Assembly (NCBI RefSeq): GCF_029870595.1
Contig: NZ_JAPDIR010000017.1
Coordinates: 1 to 64,000, forward strand
Length of the DNA stretch: 64,000 bases
Reading direction: 5' to 3'
Origin: Sphingomonas sp. CBMAI 2297
GTDB lineage: Bacteria > Pseudomonadota > Alphaproteobacteria > Sphingomonadales > Sphingomonadaceae
The stretch's first letter is position 1. Each line of letters begins with the position of its first letter. A program made the translations under genes and the position numbers. The notes under the pieces are model-generated. The model saw only the letters and a program-made list of their open reading frames with translations, was not told the DNA's origin and did no database searches. Below, piece by piece: positions 1 through 8,885 of the stretch.

Positions 1-597
1 CTCCCCAGCCTGTTGCTGGAACGCCGCCCCGATGTGCGGGAAGCCGAGCAGCGCCTTCGCGCCGCGAGCGCACGGGCCGAACTCCAGCGCCTGGAACTCT
101 TTCCCCGCCTGACGCTCAACCCGGGGGCGGGGCTCACCGCCACGCGCGGCGGCGGCCTGAATGCCGTCAGCGCCTTCTGGACGCTGGGCGCCGGGCTCAC
201 CATGCCGATCCTCGACCGGGCCCGCCTGCTCGCCCAGATGCGCGCCGAGGGCGCACGCGCCGAACAGGCCGTCATCGCCTATGAACAGGCGGTCCAGGCC
301 GCCTTTTCCGAAGCCGACCAGTCCCTGATCCGGCTGGCGGGAGATCGTGCCCGCCTCACTCTCCTGGCGCGCGCGGAAATTCGCGCCGACGAGGCATATG
401 CGGCCGACCGGCTGCGCTTCGCGCACGGACTGAACGATCTTCCCACGCTGCTCGAGACGCAGCGCGCCCGCAGCGCCGCACGCCTCGCCACCGCAACGGC
501 GCGCGCGGAGACCCTCCGCCGCGCCGTCACCGTATTCCGTGCACTGGGCGGCGGCTGGCAGGCCTCGCCGGGTGCCGCGACACCTTCCGGGGAATGA
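1..597 (+). CDS. RND efflux outer-membrane factor (TolC/NodT family), 3' part
   Basis: This is the C-terminal ~198 residues of a TolC-family outer-membrane channel; the gene begins before the window, and the frame is open from base 1. It contains the family's helical-hairpin signature: ERRPDVREAEQRL near the start (typical of the NodT/OprM lipoprotein branch), long Ala/Arg/Glu-rich helices, and a conserved GAGLTMPILD strand. The protein would form the trimeric tunnel that takes drugs or other substrates from the periplasmic adaptor across the outer membrane. Its stop overlaps the start of the adaptor gene, which is overlapped in turn by the pump gene, so the three form one translationally coupled tripartite efflux operon. 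The substrate cannot be read from the sequence. Confidence 0.9.
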   Translation, partial: LPSLLLERRPDVREAEQRLRAASARAELQRLELFPRLTLNPGAGLTATRGGGLNAVSAFWTLGAGLTMPILDRARLLAQMRAEGARAEQAVIAYEQAVQAAFSEADQSLIRLAGDRARLTLLARAEIRADEAYAADRLRFAHGLNDLPTLLETQRARSAARLATATARAETLRRAVTVFRALGGGWQASPGAATPSGE

Positions 598-1667
598 TGA
601 TGAAACGGCCCATATTCGTCGCCGCCATCGTGCTGACGCTTTCCGCCTGCGCGAAGGAGCCACCCCGCGCCGACGAGGCGGAAGCGCCGCCGAGCGTCGG
701 TATCACGCGCGTGGCGCTTCGGCCGGTCAGCGCGGCCGTCGATATCTCGGGCACCATCGTCGCGCGCGAGGAAGCCGCGATCCTGCCCGAGCTGTCGGGC
801 TATCGCGTGCTGCGCGTGCTGGCCGAAGAGGGCGACCAGGTGCGTCGCGGCCAGCCGGTGGCGCTGCTCGACGGCGCGCTGCTGGCCAGCGAGGAAGCGC
901 GCCTCAGGGCGCAACGCACCAGCGCGCAGGTCGCCGCGGAGCGGGCGCGATCCGAGCATCTCCGCGTTGCCGATCTCACCGGGCGCGGCGTGATCGCCGA
1001 CGAGACGATCGTGCAGCGCGGCTTCGAGGCACGCGCCGCGCAGGCGCAATTGCAATCGGCCCAGGCGGCGTTGCGCGAGATCGTCGTGCGCCGCGGCCGG
1101 CTGACGCTGCGCAGCCCGGTATCGGGGATCATCGTCCAGCGCTCCCTGCGCCCCGGCGACGTTGCGGGAAATGGTACGGAGCCGCCCTTCCGCATCGCCC
1201 GCGACGGCCTGTTCGAGCTCGATGCCGAAGCACCCGAGCATCTCCTGTCCAGGCTCGCGCCCGGCACGGCGGCGGCCGTGACCCTGGCATCCGGCAGGCG
1301 GCTGACGGGCACCGTCCGGCGGCTGGGCGAGCGGGTCGATCCCGCCACTCGCCTCGGCCGGGTCCGCATCCTGCTGCCTTTCCATCCGGGACTGCGCCTC
1401 GGCGGTTTCGCGACCGCCTCGATCGCGGGCGAGGCGCGGGCCGTCCGGTCCGTCCCGCAGCGCGCGCTTTCCTATGAGGGCGGGCCATCGGTGATGACGG
1501 TGGACAAGGCCGGCCGCGTCGCACGCGTACCGGTGCGCACGGGCGCACGGGGCAGCGGGATGGTGGAGCTGCTGGACGGGCCGCCTCCGGGCACCGCGGT
1601 CCTGCTCGGCGGGAGCGCCCTGGTCGTGCCCGGCCAGATCGTCAAGCCGGTGGAAGCCCGGCCATGA
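594..1667 (+). CDS. RND efflux periplasmic adaptor (HlyD/MFP family lipoprotein)
   Basis: A 357-residue membrane-fusion protein that links the inner-membrane RND pump to the outer-membrane factor. The N-terminus is a lipoprotein signal ending in LSAC, with the lipidated Cys at about residue 19, so it should be anchored in the inner membrane and face the periplasm. A biotinyl-lipoyl-like half (EEGDQVRRGQPVALLD), an Ala-rich coiled-coil hairpin, and the second lipoyl half (RGRLTLRSPVSGIIVQRSL) follow in the usual order, then beta-barrel and membrane-proximal domains. Three ATG codons stand in a row at the start; the first forms an ATGA overlap with the upstream stop and is used here. The 3' end overlaps the pump start by 4 bp. 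Confidence 0.93.
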   Translation: MMMKRPIFVAAIVLTLSACAKEPPRADEAEAPPSVGITRVALRPVSAAVDISGTIVAREEAAILPELSGYRVLRVLAEEGDQVRRGQPVALLDGALLASEEARLRAQRTSAQVAAERARSEHLRVADLTGRGVIADETIVQRGFEARAAQAQLQSAQAALREIVVRRGRLTLRSPVSGIIVQRSLRPGDVAGNGTEPPFRIARDGLFELDAEAPEHLLSRLAPGTAAAVTLASGRRLTGTVRRLGERVDPATRLGRVRILLPFHPGLRLGGFATASIAGEARAVRSVPQRALSYEGGPSVMTVDKAGRVARVPVRTGARGSGMVELLDGPPPGTAVLLGGSALVVPGQIVKPVEARP

Positions 1668-4600
1668 ACCTCGCCGTCTCCGCCTGGGCGATCCGCAATC
1701 CGATTCCGGTCTGCGTCCTGTTCGCGCTGCTCACCCTGGCCGGCATCTGGGCGTATCTCGCGCTGCCGGTGAAGCAGCTGCCCGACACTTCCTTCCCGAT
1801 CGTCGCCGTCAACGTGACGCAGAGCGGCGCGGCTCCGGCGGAGCTGGAGACCCAGGTCGCCCGTGTCGCCGAGAATGCAGTCGCGGGCATTCCGGGCGTG
1901 AAGCACGTCTTCTCCACCGTCACCAACGGCCATTCGACCACCCTTGTCGAGTTCAGGATCGGCGAGAACCAGCAAAAGGCGATCGACGAAGTCCGCACCG
2001 CGATCGACCGGATCCGGGCCGATCTGCCGCGCGGCATCGATCCGCCGGTGGTGGAGCGAGTCGATATCGATGCCGTTCCGGTGCTGACCTTCGCGGTCGC
2101 CGCGCCGATGTCCGACGTCGACCTGTCCTGGTATGTCGACGATCGCGTCGGCCGGACGCTCCAGGCGGTGCCGGGCGTCTCGTCGATCCGCCGGCTGGGC
2201 GGCGTCAACCGCGAGATCATCGTCTCGCTGCTGCCCGAGCGCCTGGCCGCCCATGGCCTGACCGCCGCGCAGGTCAGCCAGGCGCTGCGGGCCGCGCTGG
2301 GAGACAATGCCGGCGGAAGAGTGGAGCTCGGCGAGCGCGAGGAGACGGTGCGCGTCCTCGCATCGCCGCGCAGCGCCGAAGCGCTCCGCGCCGTCGAGCT
2401 GCCGCTCGGCGAGGGGCGCAGCGTGCCGCTGTCCGCCGTGGCGGAAATCGGTGACGGTGCCGCCGAACCGCGATCCTTCGCGCGGCTCGACGGGCGGCCC
2501 GTGATCGGCTTCGAAGTCATGAAGACCAAGCCAGCGAGCGACATCAGCGTCGAGGACGCGGCGAATGCCGCGATCGCGAAGCTGGCGCGCGAGGGCCGCG
2601 GCGTGCGCTTCACCCGGATCGCGTCCAGCGCGGACGAGACGCGCGCCGAATTCTCCGCGACGATCGAGGTGCTGGTCGAGGGCATGGCGCTGGCGGCGCT
2701 GGTCGTCTGGCTGTTCCTGCGCACCTGGCGATCGACGCTGATCGCGGCGGTCGCCATGCCGATTTCGCTCCTGCCCACCTTCGCCGTCATGCTGGCGCTC
2801 GGGTTCACGCTCAACATGGTCTCGCTGCTGGCGCTGACGCTGGTGATCGGCATCCTCGTCGACGACGCCATCGTCGAGATCGAGAATATCGAGAAGCGGA
2901 TCGAAGGCGGCGAGAGCCCCTATCGCGCCTCGATGATCGGAGCGGACCAGATCGGCCTTGCCGTCATCGCCACGACCTTCGCGATCGTCGTCGTCTTCCT
3001 GCCGGTCTCGCTGATGGGCGGTGTCGTCGGGCAATATTTCCGCGAGTTCGGCATCACGGTCGCGGTGGCGGTGCTCTTCTCGCTGCTGGTCGCCCGCCTG
3101 CTGACGCCGCTGATGTGCGCCTATCTGCTGGTGCCGGCGCGGACGCCGCACGCCCGCCCGCCGATGGCCGGCTGGTATCGCCGCATCCTCGATTGGGCGC
3201 TCGATCGTCCCGGCCTGTCCATCCTGCTCGCCTTCCTGTTCTTCGTCGGATCGCTCGGCCTGGCTTCGCTGCTGCCGACCGCCTTCATCCCGGAGAGCAA
3301 TCCGAAGAACATGGTGTTCAACATGGTCGCCGCGCCGGGTTCGACCCGCGCGGATCTCGACCGGGCCAGCGGCGAGGCGACGCGGATCCTGAAGGGCGAT
3401 CCGGACGTCGCATCGGTCTTTGTCCGCTTCGGCGGGGAAATGATGAACAATGGCGCGCTGACCGTCGTCTTCCGGGAGGATCGCGCCGGCACGGCGGCCG
3501 CGTTCAAGCGGCGGATGGCGCCCGCGCTGCGCGATGTTCGCGACGTTCGCATCACCCCGGCGGGCCAGGGCGGCGGTGCCGCCGATCTCGAGGTCATCCT
3601 GGTCGGCAGCGATCCGGCCGCGCTGGAGGCCGCCGCCCGGCGCGTCCAGCGCGAGATGCAGGGAATCGTGGGACTGCGCAACGTGCGCCCCGCCGAACCG
3701 CCCGCTTCCGCCGAGCTGGTGATCCGGCCACGCCTTGCCGAGGCCGCTCGCCTGGGCGTTACCGCCGAGGCCATCGCCGACACCGCCCGAATCGCGACGA
3801 TCGGCGATATCGACACCAATCTCGCCAAATTGCCGATCGACGGGCGCAACCTCCCGGCCCGCGCCCTGCTGCCGGCCGCCGCGCGCCTGGACCCCGCGAC
3901 GATCGCCGGGCTGCGAGTGCCGGTCGAGGGCGGCGGCACCACCCGGCTGGACGCAGTCGCCGATATCGGCTTCGAGACCGGCCCGGGCCGCATCGAACGC
4001 ATCGACCGCGAGCGCCGGGCGACGATCCAGGCGGATCTCTCGGGCCTGACGCTCGGCCAGGCGACCGACGCGGTGGCGGCGCTGCCGGGCATGAAGGCGC
4101 TGCCGGCCGGCGTGCGGCAGGAGCTCTACGGCGACAGCGAGGCGATGTCCGAGCTGTTCGGCGGCTTCATCGGCGCCATGATCGCCGGGATCGGCATGAT
4201 CTTCGCGGTGCTGGTCCTGCTGTTCCGTTCCTTCTTCAAGCCCGTCACGATCCTCACCGCCCTGCCGCTCGCGGTCGGCGGCGCGTTCGCGGGGCTGTTG
4301 CTGGGCGGGTTCGCGCTGTCGCTGCCGGCGATGATCGGGTTCCTGATGCTCCTCGGCCTGGCCGCGAAGAACTCGATCCTGCTGGTGGAATATGCGATCG
4401 AGCGCGAACGGGACGGCGTGCCGCGCCGCGCCGCGCTGGTCGAAGCCTGTCACGAACGCGCCCGGCCGATCGTGATGACGACCGTTGCCATGGCGGCGGG
4501 AATGGTGCCGACGGCCCTGGGCATCGGCGAGGGATCGGAATTCCGCCAGCCCATGGCGGTCGCCGTGATCGGCGGACTGATCTCCTCCACCGCCCTCTCG

Positions 4601-4756
4601 CTGGTGCTGGTGCCCGTCGTCTACGAGGCGATCGACGCGCTGGAACGCTGGCTCGCTCCCCGGTTCGGCCAGCTCGTCCGGCAGCCCGACCCAGGCGAAG
4701 TGGCGGCATTGCGCGCGGGCGAGACCCTGTCGGCAACCGCGCCCGTCCGACCATGA
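1664..4756 (+). CDS. RND family efflux pump, inner-membrane transporter
   Basis: A 1030-residue proton-driven RND permease of the AcrB/MexF superfamily, normal in length. A first TM helix near residues 10-30 is followed by a large periplasmic porter domain, a TM bundle, and a second porter and TM repeat. The TM4 proton-relay motif is clear (GILVDDAIVEIENIEKRI, about residues 394-411), as is the matching TM10 segment with its Lys (LLGLAAKNSILLVEYAIE). The start overlaps the adaptor stop (ATGA). The sequence branch is nearer to HAE1-type multidrug pumps than to heavy-metal CusA types, since no Met-rich metal relay is evident. The substrate is unknown. Confidence 0.95.
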   Translation: MNLAVSAWAIRNPIPVCVLFALLTLAGIWAYLALPVKQLPDTSFPIVAVNVTQSGAAPAELETQVARVAENAVAGIPGVKHVFSTVTNGHSTTLVEFRIGENQQKAIDEVRTAIDRIRADLPRGIDPPVVERVDIDAVPVLTFAVAAPMSDVDLSWYVDDRVGRTLQAVPGVSSIRRLGGVNREIIVSLLPERLAAHGLTAAQVSQALRAALGDNAGGRVELGEREETVRVLASPRSAEALRAVELPLGEGRSVPLSAVAEIGDGAAEPRSFARLDGRPVIGFEVMKTKPASDISVEDAANAAIAKLAREGRGVRFTRIASSADETRAEFSATIEVLVEGMALAALVVWLFLRTWRSTLIAAVAMPISLLPTFAVMLALGFTLNMVSLLALTLVIGILVDDAIVEIENIEKRIEGGESPYRASMIGADQIGLAVIATTFAIVVVFLPVSLMGGVVGQYFREFGITVAVAVLFSLLVARLLTPLMCAYLLVPARTPHARPPMAGWYRRILDWALDRPGLSILLAFLFFVGSLGLASLLPTAFIPESNPKNMVFNMVAAPGSTRADLDRASGEATRILKGDPDVASVFVRFGGEMMNNGALTVVFREDRAGTAAAFKRRMAPALRDVRDVRITPAGQGGGAADLEVILVGSDPAALEAAARRVQREMQGIVGLRNVRPAEPPASAELVIRPRLAEAARLGVTAEAIADTARIATIGDIDTNLAKLPIDGRNLPARALLPAAARLDPATIAGLRVPVEGGGTTRLDAVADIGFETGPGRIERIDRERRATIQADLSGLTLGQATDAVAALPGMKALPAGVRQELYGDSEAMSELFGGFIGAMIAGIGMIFAVLVLLFRSFFKPVTILTALPLAVGGAFAGLLLGGFALSLPAMIGFLMLLGLAAKNSILLVEYAIERERDGVPRRAALVEACHERARPIVMTTVAMAAGMVPTALGIGEGSEFRQPMAVAVIGGLISSTALSLVLVPVVYEAIDALERWLAPRFGQLVRQPDPGEVAALRAGETLSATAPVRP

Positions 4757-4837
4757 CCCCGGCATCGGCACGCTCGCCCGGCCCACCGCTCGCGGCGCGC
4801 GCGAACTCTCTCATGCCCTGACAATAGGGGACGAAAA

Positions 4838-6079
4838 TTGCGACTGCTTGTTCTTGGTGCCGGCGAAGTCGGCCAGGCCTTTGCAAAGGCCGTCAGACTC
4901 TTCCACGGCTTCTCCGACGTCACCATCGCGGACCTGTCGCAGGAGGCGGCCGCGCGGGCGGCCTCCCTGTGCGGCGCGCAGGGCATGAAGGTGGACATCG
5001 AGGACGCGGCGGCGCTGGAGGCGATACTGCGCCGGCACGACATCGTGGTATCGACGATCGGCCCGGCGAGCCGCTTCGCGGTGCCGCTGCTGCGGCGGGT
5101 CATCGCCGCCGGCTGCCATTTCGTCGATGTGACCGATGACCCCCTGCCCACGCTCGACATGCTGGCGCTCGACGCGGCGGCCGGCGCGGCCGGCGTCACC
5201 GCCATCATCGGCTGCGGCGCCAGTCCCGGCATCTCGAACCTGCTGGCCGTGCACGCGACCTCACAGCTCGAGCGGACCGACCGTCTGCTCACCTTCTGGG
5301 GCAGCCATGGCGAGGAGAAGGAAAGCCTGGGCAATGGCGTGACCGCGGCGCTCCGCCACTGGGTCGAACAGATCAGCATGCCGATCCCGGTTTGGCGCGA
5401 TGGCGGGATCGTCAGCGCCCGGCCGCTCGATCGAGTCGAGGTCGACTATCCGGGAATAGGCCGTGTCTCCACGCGCCTTGTCGGTCACCCGGAAGCGGTC
5501 ACGCTGCCGCGCAAATATCCGTCGCTGCAGGAATGCCTCAACGTGATGAACTTCTCGGGCTATGTGCATGCCGCCCTGGACAGAGCCGCGCGCGACGTGC
5601 GCACCAACGGCCTGACGATCGACCAGGCCGCGGCCCGGCTCGCCGCATCGCTGGACGAGCGGCGCGGCCGCTTCAGGCCGGGCGATGCGATGTCCTATGT
5701 CTATCACGGCGTCTCGGACGCGCTTCGCGGCAAGAAATGGCTTCCGCCGCTCGGCGCGGTGGCGGAAGGCTGGCGGGGGCGAAAGCGAATGGTCGTCGGC
5801 GCGGCGCTGAACGGCACGATCCCCGGCGGCACCGGCTTCCTGACGGCGCTGCCCGCCGTGATCGCGGCCGACATGATCGTCACGAGGATGATCAAGCGAT
5901 CCGGAGTCGCGACGCCCGAGCAATTGATCGACCCCGAAGCCTTTTTCTTCGCACTTTGGCCGTTTCTCGTCGATGGCCAGGGCGCGTCGCTATCGACCGA
6001 TGCGGCGGCGATAGCCGTGACCACGGCCCCCCTGTCGCCTCCCGGCCGCCAATCCCGCATCACCGCCGCGCGGGCATAG
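4838..6079 (+). CDS. Saccharopine dehydrogenase-like NAD(P)-dependent oxidoreductase
   Basis: A 413-residue cytoplasmic protein with an N-terminal Rossmann fold: a beta1-alpha-beta2 dinucleotide loop GAGEVGQAFA at residues 7-16, then DVTIADLS, and IVVSTIGP as in saccharopine dehydrogenase and homospermidine synthase-like reductases. The start is a TTG codon preceded at 8 bp by AGGGG, and no better in-frame ATG precedes the Rossmann strand. It lies 81 bp after the pump gene and converges on cutC with a 7-bp gap, so it is probably a single gene. True lysine-pathway function is not supported by neighbours; 'saccharopine dehydrogenase family' is as far as the sequence goes. Confidence 0.8.
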   Translation: MRLLVLGAGEVGQAFAKAVRLFHGFSDVTIADLSQEAAARAASLCGAQGMKVDIEDAAALEAILRRHDIVVSTIGPASRFAVPLLRRVIAAGCHFVDVTDDPLPTLDMLALDAAAGAAGVTAIIGCGASPGISNLLAVHATSQLERTDRLLTFWGSHGEEKESLGNGVTAALRHWVEQISMPIPVWRDGGIVSARPLDRVEVDYPGIGRVSTRLVGHPEAVTLPRKYPSLQECLNVMNFSGYVHAALDRAARDVRTNGLTIDQAAARLAASLDERRGRFRPGDAMSYVYHGVSDALRGKKWLPPLGAVAEGWRGRKRMVVGAALNGTIPGGTGFLTALPAVIAADMIVTRMIKRSGVATPEQLIDPEAFFFALWPFLVDGQGASLSTDAAAIAVTTAPLSPPGRQSRITAARA

Positions 6080-6086
6080 CCGGGCG

Positions 6087-6881
6087 TCAGCCGGTCCGGC
6101 CACGCCCCCGTGCCGCGCTCCGCCGCGGCTCACGAGGCACGCCCGCTCGCCTCGCATGTTCCCACCGCGCGATCGCTTCGCGCAGCGCGCGCACGCGACC
6201 GGGGTCGGTCCTGTTCCGCGGTCCGCGCGCGAAGCCGAAACCGATCGCGTCGGGGTGCGGCGCCGGCCCCGGAGAACTCGCCGATGCATGGACTTCCCTG
6301 ACCCCGGTATGATCGAGCAGCCAGGCGACATTGTCCGCGGTCACGCCCGATCCGGCGACGATCGACAGCCGGTTTCCGGCCGCCTCGACCATCGCCGCGA
6401 GCGTCGTTGCCCCGTCGACGGCGCGTAACGCCCCGCCCGAGCTCAGAACCTTGTCATAGCCGAGCGCCGCGACGCGCCGCACCGCCTCGACCGGATCCGC
6501 GACGAGATCGATCGCGCGGTGCAGCACGAGCTGGACATCACGCGCGGCCTCGCGAAGGCGCGCAAGCGCGTCATAATCGAGCCCGCCCTCCGGCCGGGTG
6601 GCGCCGAGGACCATGCCGGCGACGCCGCACCATGCGCCCAGGCGGATCTCCTCGCGCATCAATGTGATCGCCGCGCCGTCAAGCACGAAATCACCGCTGA
6701 CCGGCCGGATCATCATGTGCACCGGACATCCGGTCGCGACGGCCCGCTCGACGAGCGCGGCGGACGGCGTCAGGCCGCCCAGCTCGAGGCTCGCGCACAG
6801 TTCGAGGCGATCGGCCCCGCCCGCCACCGCGGCATCGATACCGGCCGCGTCGTCCACGCAGATTTCCAGCAGCGCGTTCAT
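6087..6881 (-). CDS. cutC: CutC-family protein
   Basis: A 264-residue TIM-barrel protein of the CutC family (LEICVDDAAG at the N-terminus, GADRLELCASLELGGLTPS, HMMIRP, EVHASAS near the C-terminus). CutC was named for copper homeostasis in E. coli, but that role is weakly supported in many bacteria. Here it is the last gene of a glycosidase operon, 31 bp after the alpha-L-fucosidase, which points to a sugar-linked role. The start at 6881 is chosen because the conserved family N-terminus begins there; a longer in-frame extension to 7100 overlaps the upstream gene and is Arg/Ser-rich shadow sequence. Confidence 0.85.
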   Translation of the reverse strand: MNALLEICVDDAAGIDAAVAGGADRLELCASLELGGLTPSAALVERAVATGCPVHMMIRPVSGDFVLDGAAITLMREEIRLGAWCGVAGMVLGATRPEGGLDYDALARLREAARDVQLVLHRAIDLVADPVEAVRRVAALGYDKVLSSGGALRAVDGATTLAAMVEAAGNRLSIVAGSGVTADNVAWLLDHTGVREVHASASSPGPAPHPDAIGFGFARGPRNRTDPGRVRALREAIARWEHARRAGVPREPRRSAARGRGRTG

Positions 6882-6912
6882 CGCCCGCCCCGCCCGGAAA
6901 AAGAGATGGCGA

Positions 6913-8826
6913 TCATCGCTTGCCGAACGCGCCGATGTCCGCGATCGCAAGGTCGCGGGCCGGCACCGCCACCGCATCGAAGACGAGGCGAAGGAAACGC
7001 GCCGGCCGGGCGCTCGAGAGCGCGATCCGCTGCGTCGCGAGTGCATAGGCGATGTTGGAGAATTCCCCCTCGCCCCCCGCTTCCCAGGCCCGGCCATCAA
7101 GGCTCGTCTCGACCCGATAGCCCCGGGGCGGCGCGGTATCGGCGTCCGGCTCGCGAGCGGGCGTCAGCGTGAAGCCGGCGAGCGGCAGCACCTCGCCCAG
7201 ATCGATGACGACTTCGACCGGACGGCCCGGCGCCGGCGCGGGGACTGTCCAGAGCGACGTCGCGTCATCGTCCAGCAGGCGCCAGGGATCGCCGCCGGTG
7301 CTCGCGCGCACGATCGTCCAGCGCGCGCGCGGCAGGATCGACGGATCGCTCGGCGCAACGGCCGCCAGCCGCGCTGGCGCGACCTGGCGGAAAAGCGCCA
7401 CTTCGCTGATCGCCGGGCAGGCCGGCGCGTCGAGGATGCGCAGCCGGAGGCGCCGCGGCCGGATCGGCGCGGGAAGCCGGATCAGCCGCTGCGCCCCGAT
7501 GCAGCTATGGGTCGCGAGCGTCCGCCAGCGCCCGTCGATCTCGGCATCGACCGCGAAGCTGGTCACGCGGACGCCGAGCGGCAGATATTCGCGCAGCCGG
7601 ATGAGGTCGAACATAGAGCCGGGCGCCAGATCGAGCGTGAGGCTCGGGGTCTTCACCGCGTCCGGCGTCGACCAATAGCTGCTTCGGTCGCCATCCAGCA
7701 CCTTGCCGGCATTGAAGGCCGCGCCGCGCTCGTCGCTGGCATGCGCGACGGCGCCCCTGGCCAGGTCGCGCGCGAAGGTGGCGCGCATGGCGTCGCCAAA
7801 GGCGCGCAGCGACGCCCGGTCGGCGGCGGGAATCCGCCCGCTCCGGTCCGGCGGGATATTGAGGTTGAGATTGGTGCCGCGGCCGACGGACTCGTCATAT
7901 AGACGGATCAGCCGCTCCGGATCCTTGACCTTGCCGTCCTCGTCGGCGTGATAGAACCAGCCCGGCCGGATCGAGACATCGGTTTCCGCCGGCCACCAGA
8001 GCGGTGCGCCCCGGACGCCGGAATTCCCCTCCGCCTGCACATAGGGATGATCGGGCATGGTCGGCCAGCACGGGTCGCCGGCGACGCCCTTCTCATTGCC
8101 TACCCAGCGCACATCCGCGCCCAGCGGATCGAAGGTGCAGGCCATCGGCTGATGCCGGTGCACCAGCGCGACGATCGAGGGCCAGTTGTAATAGGCCGGC
8201 GCATCGATCTTCCGGGTTTCGCGGGCGCCGCCATAATAGCCGTCGCCGCCATTCGCTCCGTCGAACCAGAATTCGAACAGCTCGCCATAGCGGGTGCACA
8301 GCTCGACCACCTGCTTGCGGAAATAGTCGATATAGGCGGGCCGGCCATATTCGGCATGGTTCCGGTCCCAGGGCGAGAGATAGATACCGAACTTCAGCCC
8401 CGCCCGCCGGACCGCGCCGGCAAGCTCGCCGACGATATCGCCCTTGCCGCCCTTGTACGGCGCGTTGCGGATGCAATGCTCGGTCAGCATCGTCGGCCAC
8501 AGGCAGAAGCCGTCATGGTGCTTCGCCGTCAGGATCAGGCCGCGCATCCCCGCCGATTTCGCCGCCGCGACGATCTGATCCGGATCGAATCCCGACGGAT
8601 CGAACAGGCTCGGGCTCTCGTCGCCATAGCCCCATTCCTTGTCGGTGAAGGTGTTGATCGAGAAATGCACGAAGCCGAACATCTCGTGCGCGTGCCAGGC
8701 GAGCTGGCGCGGCGACGGCGTCGCCCCCCAGGGCGCGGGCGGCGCGACCCGGCCTCTCGCCCGGGCCGGCACCGCCGCCATCACCAATCCCATGCCGGCA
8801 AAGCCGCGGCGCGTAAGGTCGATCAT
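6913..8826 (-). CDS. Alpha-L-fucosidase (GH29) with C-terminal discoidin-like domain
   Basis: A 637-residue exported enzyme that hydrolyses alpha-L-fucose from glycans. The N-terminus TRRGFAGMGLVMA resembles a twin-arginine signal. The GH29 TIM barrel follows: GFVHFSINTFTDKEWG, LTAKHHDGFCLWPT, and the nucleophile segment FEFWFDGANGG with the catalytic Asp at about residue 189. The C-terminal third has two F5/8-type C (discoidin-like) stretches probably used in glycan binding. It lies 59 bp after the GH92 gene in the N-glycan operon. Fucose it releases can enter the fucose pathway encoded at 34690-42315. Whether it prefers core alpha-1,3 or alpha-1,6 fucose cannot be read from motifs. Confidence 0.93.
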   Translation of the reverse strand: MIDLTRRGFAGMGLVMAAVPARARGRVAPPAPWGATPSPRQLAWHAHEMFGFVHFSINTFTDKEWGYGDESPSLFDPSGFDPDQIVAAAKSAGMRGLILTAKHHDGFCLWPTMLTEHCIRNAPYKGGKGDIVGELAGAVRRAGLKFGIYLSPWDRNHAEYGRPAYIDYFRKQVVELCTRYGELFEFWFDGANGGDGYYGGARETRKIDAPAYYNWPSIVALVHRHQPMACTFDPLGADVRWVGNEKGVAGDPCWPTMPDHPYVQAEGNSGVRGAPLWWPAETDVSIRPGWFYHADEDGKVKDPERLIRLYDESVGRGTNLNLNIPPDRSGRIPAADRASLRAFGDAMRATFARDLARGAVAHASDERGAAFNAGKVLDGDRSSYWSTPDAVKTPSLTLDLAPGSMFDLIRLREYLPLGVRVTSFAVDAEIDGRWRTLATHSCIGAQRLIRLPAPIRPRRLRLRILDAPACPAISEVALFRQVAPARLAAVAPSDPSILPRARWTIVRASTGGDPWRLLDDDATSLWTVPAPAPGRPVEVVIDLGEVLPLAGFTLTPAREPDADTAPPRGYRVETSLDGRAWEAGGEGEFSNIAYALATQRIALSSARPARFLRLVFDAVAVPARDLAIADIGAFGKR

Positions 8827-8885
8827 CAGTCAGGGCCTTTTCGAGAATGGCGCGGGCATGTGCGGGACGAAGCCGGGGGCCGGGC

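Noticed and set aside
1472..4786. 1104-codon minus-strand ORF opposite the RND pump
   Set aside because: It mirrors the pump gene, is rich in Arg/Gln/His without any domain, and spans three real genes on the other strand; a GC-driven shadow.
6882..7100. N-terminal extension of CutC to base 7100
   Set aside because: Extension overlaps the GH29 gene and is Arg/Ser-rich without family similarity; the conserved CutC start is at 6881.
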